Part shown: piece by piece, positions 26,671 to 32,945 of the stretch
How the letters are laid out: every line of letters starts with the position of its first letter
Position numbering within the stretch: position 1 is the stretch's first letter
NCBI GenBank assembly: GCA_025455225.1
Contig: JALOMY010000002.1
Location: forward strand, 1 to 32,945
Direction of reading: 5' to 3'
DNA length: 32,945 nt
DNA from: Cyclobacteriaceae bacterium
Lineage (GTDB): Bacteria > Bacteroidota > Bacteroidia > Cytophagales > Cyclobacteriaceae
Notes under the pieces: model-generated
What the model was told of the DNA's origin: nothing
What the model saw: the letters and a program-made list of their open reading frames with translations, nothing else
Database searches by the model: none
Translations under genes and position numbers: made by a program

Positions 26671-28337
26671 CATTGAAATGCCAATTTAAAGAATGCAGAA
26701 CGCATTCTGCTTTTAATTTCGATCAGATATATTCCTTTTGAATTACGTACTTCGATAGGATTACTCTTTTTATACACAAGCGTAGCATACTGTTCTTGCC
26801 CCAGCATATTCAGCACCCGGATGGAAGCCGGCAGCAGGCCTTCCGGCAATTCTACCGTAAACGTTCCGTAGGATGGGTTGGGATAAATCCTGACTTCATT
26901 GAACAACTGATCTTGGATACTTGATATAATCGTTTCAGTAAGAGCATAATCCGATTCGCCTCCTTCATTATAGGCCTTGATTCGATAGATGAATTCAGTA
27001 TCACCATCAACCGGACTATCATTATATGAAGTTGTGTTGTATTGCACACTGTCAATTATTTCGAAGTTGATCTCATCGATGGGCGAGCGTTCAATAGTGA
27101 AACCCAGTTCATTGTTGGATTGATCTTCCCAGGTTAGTTCATTACCACCTGATAGCCGTGTTAATACTAATGTGCCCGGAGCTGCAGGAGCTTCCGGAAA
27201 GTAGCGAAAAATTCTGCCGGTATTGGATGTACTGTATCGAACTACATAAAGTTCACCGTTATGATCTTCGCCAAAAGATGAAATTAGTCCACCGGCTAAG
27301 TTGAGAAATGCATTCGTAGCCGTGTTGTTTGAATATTCCAGTTTCCAGATCCGCCCACTGATGTAATCACCATAGATGTAGTGTCCCTGCCATTCGGGTA
27401 TTTGCACTCCCCGGTACACATAACCTCCGGTTATCGATCGGTTATTATCGGTGTGCGGATATTCGAAAATGGGAAGTATAAGATTCCCGGTATTGCAATT
27501 GGTGGATGGATTATAACAGAGTGTACCTTCCATGAGCCGCCATCCATAATTACCTCCATTGGTGATGATATCAATTTCCTCACGATTACCCTGCCCCACA
27601 TCAGCTGCCCAGATGGTATTTGTGGACTGATCGATGGAGAACTTCCATACATTTCGAAGACCATAAGCATAAATTTCTTCGCGATAACCCTGGGTATTGT
27701 TCCTGAACGGATTGCTTTCGGGAATGCTATAGTTCAATGAACCCGAAGTTTGGTTTACATCCAGGCGCAATATTTTTCCAAGAAGAGAAGACAGGTTTTG
27801 GGCATAATTCTGGGGATCGCCTGCACTGCCTCCGTCACCCAGTGAAATGTATAAGAAACCATCTGTACCGAACGCCAATTTACCTCCGTTGTGGTTGGAA
27901 TAGGGTTGAGCTTGTGTAAACAAAATCAACTCGCTTAGCGGATCGGCCTCGTTTGCATTATCGGGTTTAACTGTAAACCTAGATACGACTGTGGTAAGCG
28001 GACCAGGTCTTGTGTAGGTAACATAAAAGTATCCGTTGGTAGCGTATTGAGGATGAAACGCCATGCCCAGCAAACCGGCTTCTCCATTGAATGTGACGTT
28101 CGAAGAGATGTTCAGGAAGTCGGAAACTTCAGCGCTTGTAATTCCCGCTTTATTCTTAAAGACTTTAATGATTCCGTTTTGCTGAACAACGAAGAGTCGT
28201 TTGGTATTGTCAGGCGGGCTCAGCAATTCGACCGGGGCAGTAAAGGTCAATCCGGGGAAAGCTTCACTGTAGGTAACATTCTGTGCCCAAACAGAAGAAT
28301 ACATGAGGAGAAAGCCGGCAACCCATAGTTTATTCAT
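26670..28337 (-). CDS. PQQ-dependent sugar dehydrogenase-like (glucose/sorbosone dehydrogenase) protein with FnIII-like region and T9SS C-terminal sorting domain
   Basis: Signal peptide; LLSPPDNTKRLFVVQQNGIIKVF, GEAGLLGMAFHPQYATNGYFYVTYT, YSNHNGGKLAFGTDGFLYISLGDGGSAGDPQNYAQNLSSLLGKILRLDV; C-terminal EVRIYPNPSYGTFTVEL...GIYLIEIKS T9SS type A motif. Confidence 0.92.
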   Translation of the reverse strand: MNKLWVAGFLLMYSSVWAQNVTYSEAFPGLTFTAPVELLSPPDNTKRLFVVQQNGIIKVFKNKAGITSAEVSDFLNISSNVTFNGEAGLLGMAFHPQYATNGYFYVTYTRPGPLTTVVSRFTVKPDNANEADPLSELILFTQAQPYSNHNGGKLAFGTDGFLYISLGDGGSAGDPQNYAQNLSSLLGKILRLDVNQTSGSLNYSIPESNPFRNNTQGYREEIYAYGLRNVWKFSIDQSTNTIWAADVGQGNREEIDIITNGGNYGWRLMEGTLCYNPSTNCNTGNLILPIFEYPHTDNNRSITGGYVYRGVQIPEWQGHYIYGDYISGRIWKLEYSNNTATNAFLNLAGGLISSFGEDHNGELYVVRYSTSNTGRIFRYFPEAPAAPGTLVLTRLSGGNELTWEDQSNNELGFTIERSPIDEINFEIIDSVQYNTTSYNDSPVDGDTEFIYRIKAYNEGGESDYALTETIISSIQDQLFNEVRIYPNPSYGTFTVELPEGLLPASIRVLNMLGQEQYATLVYKKSNPIEVRNSKGIYLIEIKSRMRSAFFKLAFQ

Positions 28338-28402
28338 GGATCTAATTTACATCAGCTTGCTAACAATAGTATGAATCAGAACAAAACTATCTTTGAATGT
28401 AC

Positions 28403-28987
28403 TTATTTCGCAATCCACCGGATTTTATCTGCGACAGGATTACGCCTGCTAACCTGGTTATAGTGCCGTGGCATGCCTATATGCAAAAAACCAATAATGC
28501 GGTCTTGCGATTTTAATCCAAAAGCCGTTTTAGCTTCATCGAAATACGTTATCCCTCCGGTACTGAGATAGCAACCAACCTTATAAGCCGCAGCAGTGAG
28601 GTACATATTCTGGATGGCACAAAAGACAGCACCTGCTTCTTCAATTTCGGGCACCGATTGTTTCTCATCGCGAGTCATTATAATCACAATGATGTGCGAA
28701 GAAAGAAGTGGTTTGCTTTTAAGATTTTCATACCGCTCTTCTTTGAAGCTTCCATCTTTTTGTGTTACCTGTTTATAAATCTCTGCTTGTAGGTTGGCAA
28801 ATTGTTTCAGGCCATCGCCTGCATATACAATGAAACGCCAGGGTTCCGTTAATTTATGGTTGGGAGCCCAATTGGCATTCTCCAACATTTGATGGATTAT
28901 AGAATCTTCTACCGGTTCAGTTGTATAATCCTTGGGAAAGACCGATCGCCTGGAACGTATGAGATCATTGAATTCGTTCGTGTTCAT
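28403..28987 (-). CDS. Nitroreductase family protein
   Basis: LIRSRRSVFPKDYTTEPVEDSIIHQMLENANWAPNHKLTEPWRFIVY; GAVFCAIQNMYLTAAAYKVGCYLSTGG; IIGFLHIGMP. Confidence 0.92.
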   Translation of the reverse strand: MNTNEFNDLIRSRRSVFPKDYTTEPVEDSIIHQMLENANWAPNHKLTEPWRFIVYAGDGLKQFANLQAEIYKQVTQKDGSFKEERYENLKSKPLLSSHIIVIIMTRDEKQSVPEIEEAGAVFCAIQNMYLTAAAYKVGCYLSTGGITYFDEAKTAFGLKSQDRIIGFLHIGMPRHYNQVSRRNPVADKIRWIAK

Positions 28988-29036
28988 ACTAAACGTTTAA
29001 AGTGACTAACCATCCGTGTGGTGTCATGCCATTCTT

Positions 29037-30149
29037 CTATTTAGGAAACTGGCTTGCATCCACTTTAGGAAGGAGCTTTAATGCATTTTTATAATAAATT
29101 TTTTTCAAAACTTCATCCGGTAATTCCATTCCGTACATCCGCCAGAAAGCATGATACCGTTTGTGGTAGGGAAAATATTCATCCGCTGTTTCCAGTACCC
29201 GAAAATAAGTAGTGTACTCTTCGGGCACCCAGGCGTCTTTACCAAACAACACACGATCCTGATACTTAATCATAAAAGCACGAGCTGTACGGGGTTGTCT
29301 TCCCAGTTCGGCAATAACAGCACCGATCTCAACATACATGTTGGGTATTTCTTCAAGTAGGGAACTTAGTTTCTCCAGATCGTTGGGATACCAACCCATG
29401 TGGGCATTAATGAATTTTGTTTTCGGATGTTTTTTGAAAACGTTGTGCTGCTGTTGAATCAGTTGTTCCCAGGGAGCAGGATCGGTATCGCTGCGTTTAC
29501 GGCTCGGATGCGTTTTCAGTTCCAGCCAGCGTTCATTCTTTTCATCCATCGGATCCCAAAAGGATTTTGGATCGGCCGTGTGGATCAGCACCGGAATATT
29601 GAGTTCACCACATTTTGCCCAGATCGGATCAATGCGTGGATCATCTACCTGGATAAGGTTGCCTTTACTGTCACGGGTGCCCATGCCCAGGCTTTTATAT
29701 ATTTTCAAGCCCATTGCTCCTCGCTTTACATCATCGTCCAATTGCCTCAAGGTTCGCGCCTGCCATTCCGGATTATCAATATCACCGAAATCGATGTTCG
29801 TAAACAGTACAAATCGTTTAGGATGAAGGTTGTTAATATTTTCCATGGATTTGGCCAGGTGATCTCCGCTTCTTCGAAATCCTCTTCCACTCAGGTTAAC
29901 CATTACGGCCATATTGAGTTTATCCATTTCTGCAATGAGATTATTCAGGTTGCCGGGTGAAGTCATATCACCCTGATGGTTGTGAATATCAATGAAAGGA
30001 AACTTAGACCGGGTAATTTTATGTTCAGGAACCACCAGCGTTGATGGAGGATCATATGCCTCAAAATCCATTCTCAGTTCGGCAGGCTTTTCCTGGGCCA
30101 TTACGATCCGGGTAAAAAGAAGGCAACATACGGTAAACAGGAGCTTCAT
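29037..30149 (-). CDS. Secreted amidohydrolase-family metal-dependent hydrolase
   Basis: FPFIDIHNHQGDMTSPG (HxH), GAMGLKIYKSLG, NIPVLIHTADP, KFINAHMGWYPND, RVLFGKDAW. MKLLFTVCCLLFTRIVMAQ at 30149 gives a better signal peptide than the track start at 30206. Confidence 0.88.
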   Translation of the reverse strand: MKLLFTVCCLLFTRIVMAQEKPAELRMDFEAYDPPSTLVVPEHKITRSKFPFIDIHNHQGDMTSPGNLNNLIAEMDKLNMAVMVNLSGRGFRRSGDHLAKSMENINNLHPKRFVLFTNIDFGDIDNPEWQARTLRQLDDDVKRGAMGLKIYKSLGMGTRDSKGNLIQVDDPRIDPIWAKCGELNIPVLIHTADPKSFWDPMDEKNERWLELKTHPSRKRSDTDPAPWEQLIQQQHNVFKKHPKTKFINAHMGWYPNDLEKLSSLLEEIPNMYVEIGAVIAELGRQPRTARAFMIKYQDRVLFGKDAWVPEEYTTYFRVLETADEYFPYHKRYHAFWRMYGMELPDEVLKKIYYKNALKLLPKVDASQFPK

Positions 30150-30259
30150 AACGAATGATTTTCCCCTAATAATACGAAACCAATAGTAACGAGTTAACGA
30201 ATTCATTCTGCACGGATTGGATTCTCTGTAAAAGGATTCTGCAAGGGACAGGATACGGA

Positions 30260-30288
30260 TTTGGGCAGTACCATACAGTTTAATTTTT
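30260..30288 (+). promoter_or_regulatory. Weak candidate promoter for the TPR gene (TTTG-N17-TAATTTTT)
   Basis: One mismatch to the TAnnTTTG -7 consensus; short spacer. Confidence 0.3.
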
Positions 30289-30316
30289 CATAACTTGTTC
30301 CGTTAAATGCTTACTG

Positions 30317-31432
30317 ATGAAACAGCAGTTAATTGGGTTAACATTTGGAATTTTTATCCTTCCTTTTCTTTTAAACGCACAGGATCAGCAACTGGAAAGT
30401 GTTCGTAAGAAGATAGCAGCCAATGATTTTGCCGGTGCAAAGAATGAGGCTAGTAAAATGCTGGAGACCAGCCCTAAAAACAAATCCGCCTTGGTTCTGC
30501 GCGGTGAAGCCAGAATGGGATTAAACGATTTGTATGGTGCCATTGCCGATTTAACCTATGCATTGGAGATCGATTCTACCTTTGCCGATGCCTATAATTT
30601 ACGTGGTGAAGCCAAGTTGGCACTGGGTGATAATGAAAGTGCCATTCAGGATCTGGACAAAGCGATACGATTCAATCAGAAATTAACAGATGCTTATACC
30701 AACCGGGGATTTGCAAAATATAACCTGGAGGATCTTACTGGTTCTTACTTCGATTTCTCCAAAGCTCTGGAGATAGGACCGGCCGATGCCGATAAATACT
30801 TTAACCGGGGTGTGGTGAAGGCCGATCTTGGAGAATTTGTAAGCGCTATCGATGATTATACCAAGGCCATTGAATTGGACAAGACTGATCCTGCCTTGTT
30901 TAATTACCGAGGTGTAGCCTATTACAACATCAGCGACTTTAATAAAGCCATTGCCGATTACGATCAGGCGATTAAACTTGATCCGAAAGATCCTTTAAAG
31001 TATGAGAACCGCGCCCTGGCAAAAAGTGCCCTTGAGAATTACCAGGGAGCTCTTGAAGATTTTAATAAAGCCATTGAATTGGAACCGGAAGATCCGGAGA
31101 CATACAACTTGCGGGGTGTGGTAAAATATAACCTGGATGATAACGATGGTGCCATTGCCGATTACACAAAAGCAATTTCGCTGGATCCAACCAGTCCGGT
31201 TTATTACGATAACCGCGCCATGAGTAAAACTGAAAAACAAGATTATGCAGGTGCGATTGAAGATTACACTTCTTCTATTGAATTATATCCAACAGACCCG
31301 GAGACCTTTTACCAGCGAGGCCTGGTAAAATTGCAGATGGGAAATAAATACGATGCCTGTCTTGATTTTAAGACCGCAGAAGAACTGGGCTCACCAGATG
31401 CCAAAGCGGCAATAAAAAAGAACTGCAAGTAA
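30317..31432 (+). CDS. Secreted tetratricopeptide repeat protein
   Basis: Signal peptide plus 9-10 TPR units in 34-aa register, e.g. AIADYDQAIKLDPKDPLKYENRALAKSALENYQG, ALEDFNKAIELEPEDPETYNLRGVVKYNLDDNDG. Confidence 0.93.
   Translation: MKQQLIGLTFGIFILPFLLNAQDQQLESVRKKIAANDFAGAKNEASKMLETSPKNKSALVLRGEARMGLNDLYGAIADLTYALEIDSTFADAYNLRGEAKLALGDNESAIQDLDKAIRFNQKLTDAYTNRGFAKYNLEDLTGSYFDFSKALEIGPADADKYFNRGVVKADLGEFVSAIDDYTKAIELDKTDPALFNYRGVAYYNISDFNKAIADYDQAIKLDPKDPLKYENRALAKSALENYQGALEDFNKAIELEPEDPETYNLRGVVKYNLDDNDGAIADYTKAISLDPTSPVYYDNRAMSKTEKQDYAGAIEDYTSSIELYPTDPETFYQRGLVKLQMGNKYDACLDFKTAEELGSPDAKAAIKKNCK
30432..31430 (+). repeat. Coding tandem repeat, about 102-nt (34-aa) period, TPR array
   Basis: Recurrent gccattgccgatta and accgnggtgtggt-type segments spaced in multiples of about 102 nt. 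Confidence 0.8.
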
Positions 31433-31466
31433 GCCAAATGAAACAACGGGTATTCACGAACAGGCA

Positions 31467-32375
31467 GTGAAAAGGATAGCCATCATTCTCAACGGTATTT
31501 CGCTTCGTAAGGAATTCTTCTATTCAAATATACTTCCGCGCCTATCGAAGGTTGTCAAAGCCGAAGTATACGAAACCCGTGCACGGGAAGATGCTGTTTT
31601 ACAGGCTTCCAAATTAATGTATAAAGGATATGACGCTATAGTCGCTGCCGGTGGTGATGGTACATTGAATGAAGTTATCAACGGAATATTGCGGGAGGAT
31701 GAACAATCAAAAAGTTTACCTGTTGCCGGCTTGATTCCGATGGGCTCAGGAAATGATTTTGCCCGTACAATGAATATCAGTACGCAGGCAGACGCTATTG
31801 TTAAGATGTTCACGCGTTTCGAATCCGTTGAAGTCGATGTCGGTAAAATTAGTTTCCGCGATAAGCCAACGAGTAGCCCAAGGTATTTCATTAACATCGC
31901 GGATGCAGGCATGGGGCCGGTGGTTGTACAGCGCATGCTGGACAGTGGTCGACCTTTTGGTACCAACCTGGCCTATTATACGGCAATCCTTCGTACGTTC
32001 TTTGGTTACAAGCCTGTTCCGGTTGAGGTTCGAACCTCATTATGGAAGTGGAAGGGTAAAATCCGGGCCCTGGCCGTTGCTAACGGTAAGTACTTTGGCA
32101 GTGGCATTGGCATTGCACCGGGTGCAAAACCGGATGATGGTATTTTTACCTGCTTTATTGCCGGAAACGTATCCGTTCTTGATTTCATTCTGCAGAACAA
32201 CCGGTTGCGCAGGGGCAAGCGGGCCATTCATCGTGAGATTGAATACCGCGAAGCGGCCGAAGTGGAAATCTACTCCACCGACACGAATGCCCTGGTTGAA
32301 GCAGATGGTGAACTGGTGGGATCGCTCCCGGTTAAAATCGAGCTACTGCATAAACGATTGCGGTTTCTTGTATAA
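31467..32375 (+). CDS. Diacylglycerol/lipid kinase family protein (YegS-like)
   Basis: YDAIVAAGGDGTLNEVINGIL, GLIPMGSGNDFARTMNI, INIADAGMGPVVVQRM, VEADGELVGSLPVKIELL; GTG start. Confidence 0.94.
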   Translation: MKRIAIILNGISLRKEFFYSNILPRLSKVVKAEVYETRAREDAVLQASKLMYKGYDAIVAAGGDGTLNEVINGILREDEQSKSLPVAGLIPMGSGNDFARTMNISTQADAIVKMFTRFESVEVDVGKISFRDKPTSSPRYFINIADAGMGPVVVQRMLDSGRPFGTNLAYYTAILRTFFGYKPVPVEVRTSLWKWKGKIRALAVANGKYFGSGIGIAPGAKPDDGIFTCFIAGNVSVLDFILQNNRLRRGKRAIHREIEYREAAEVEIYSTDTNALVEADGELVGSLPVKIELLHKRLRFLV

Positions 32376-32407
32376 AAAAGCCTCTGATGGTTGGATCAGA
32401 GGCTTTT
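32376..32407. terminator. Bidirectional intrinsic terminator
   Basis: AAAAGCCTCTGAT-GGTTGG-ATCAGAGGCTTTT, perfect 13-bp stem between convergent genes. Confidence 0.93.
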
Positions 32408-32425
32408 CTTAAGAGTGTGTTCCAA

Positions 32426-32815
32426 TTAATCTTTTGGAGGACCAATGTATTTCGCGTCTCCAAACGCAAGCATCGGGTAGCCAATGAAGGGAACCAATAG
32501 CAATAGAATGGTCATCACTATGTCTTTTCCAAATGAGCGGGATAATAAGTGTGTCACAAAAATGGCCACTATAAAATTGACAAACGGAATCAACATCAGA
32601 ATAATCCACCAAACAGGCTTTCCAACAATTTCAAGCAATACTATGATATTGTAAATTGGGATAATGGCTGCCCAACCTGGTTTGCCAGCTTTCTCAAAAA
32701 TTTTCCAAGCGCTGACAATAATGATTAAAAAGATGATTACATAGATAAAAGCAAAGGCGCCCAATGCAGCAAAGATGCCTTCGTTAACGCCTTCATAAGA
32801 TTGATAATCTTCCAT
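32426..32815 (-). CDS. DUF5684-like multi-pass membrane protein
   Basis: WKIFEKAGKPGWAAIIPIYNIIVLLEIVGKPVWWIILMLIPFVNFIVAIFV with several TM helices; typical DUF5684 pattern. Confidence 0.82.
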   Translation of the reverse strand: MEDYQSYEGVNEGIFAALGAFAFIYVIIFLIIIVSAWKIFEKAGKPGWAAIIPIYNIIVLLEIVGKPVWWIILMLIPFVNFIVAIFVTHLLSRSFGKDIVMTILLLLVPFIGYPMLAFGDAKYIGPPKD

Positions 32816-32945
32816 AGTTATTAGGGTTTTGGGTTTGATTAACTAAGGTAATGGTAAAATATTGAGGGAGAAAATTTCAGTCACGAATTTATTACTTCAA
32901 AACTGCAGAATTTCTATTTTTCGTTTAAATCAATTTTGTGAATAA

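Noticed and set aside
29400-29960. 186-aa plus-strand ORF antisense to the amidohydrolase gene
   Set aside because: Fully inside a well-supported CDS; the translation has no recognisable domain and looks like a shadow ORF.
31520-31966. 148-aa antisense ORF in the lipid kinase gene
   Set aside because: No domain, no start context, antisense to clear coding sequence.
31798-32412. 204-aa ORF in another frame over the lipid kinase gene
   Set aside because: Overlaps a strong DGK-family CDS and runs through the terminator; composition (Ser/Arg/Trp-rich) is typical of a shadow frame.
1-32945. CRISPR arrays, tRNA/rRNA genes, IS elements, toxin-antitoxin or defence islands
   Set aside because: Reading both strands and the intergenic regions gave no direct-repeat arrays, cloverleaf candidates, transposases or known defence proteins; tRNAscan-SE, CRISPRCasFinder and DefenseFinder would be needed to confirm absence.

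Overview
Chromosomal window from a Bacteroidota bacterium, probably a Cytophagales relative. This placement is inferred from TAnnTTTG-type promoters, a T9SS sorting domain, DUF3857 proteins and the gene repertoire. Most of it is housekeeping: radA, lysA, metK, hpf, xerC/D-type recombinase, rpsU, acyl-CoA dehydrogenase, ugd-rfbB-rfbA, rimP-nusA-infB and prfA. The more accessory stretch is about 21.0-26.7 kb, with several unrelated predicted lipoproteins and a self-contained two-gene unit of secreted tandem paralogs (25197-26624) of no function I can name. The ORF track misses one gene: a truncated DUF3857/transglutaminase-like CDS on the minus strand (1-1686), in which the catalytic Cys and His look replaced. 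Four intrinsic terminators are well supported. A terminator-like hairpin sits in the short leader of rimP-nusA-infB behind a recognisable promoter. Five convergent gene pairs abut or overlap with no room for a terminator. I saw no tRNA, rRNA, CRISPR array, transposase, prophage or obvious defence system. I do not see strong evidence for a dramatic new system; the best candidates are the paralog pair and the rimP leader element.
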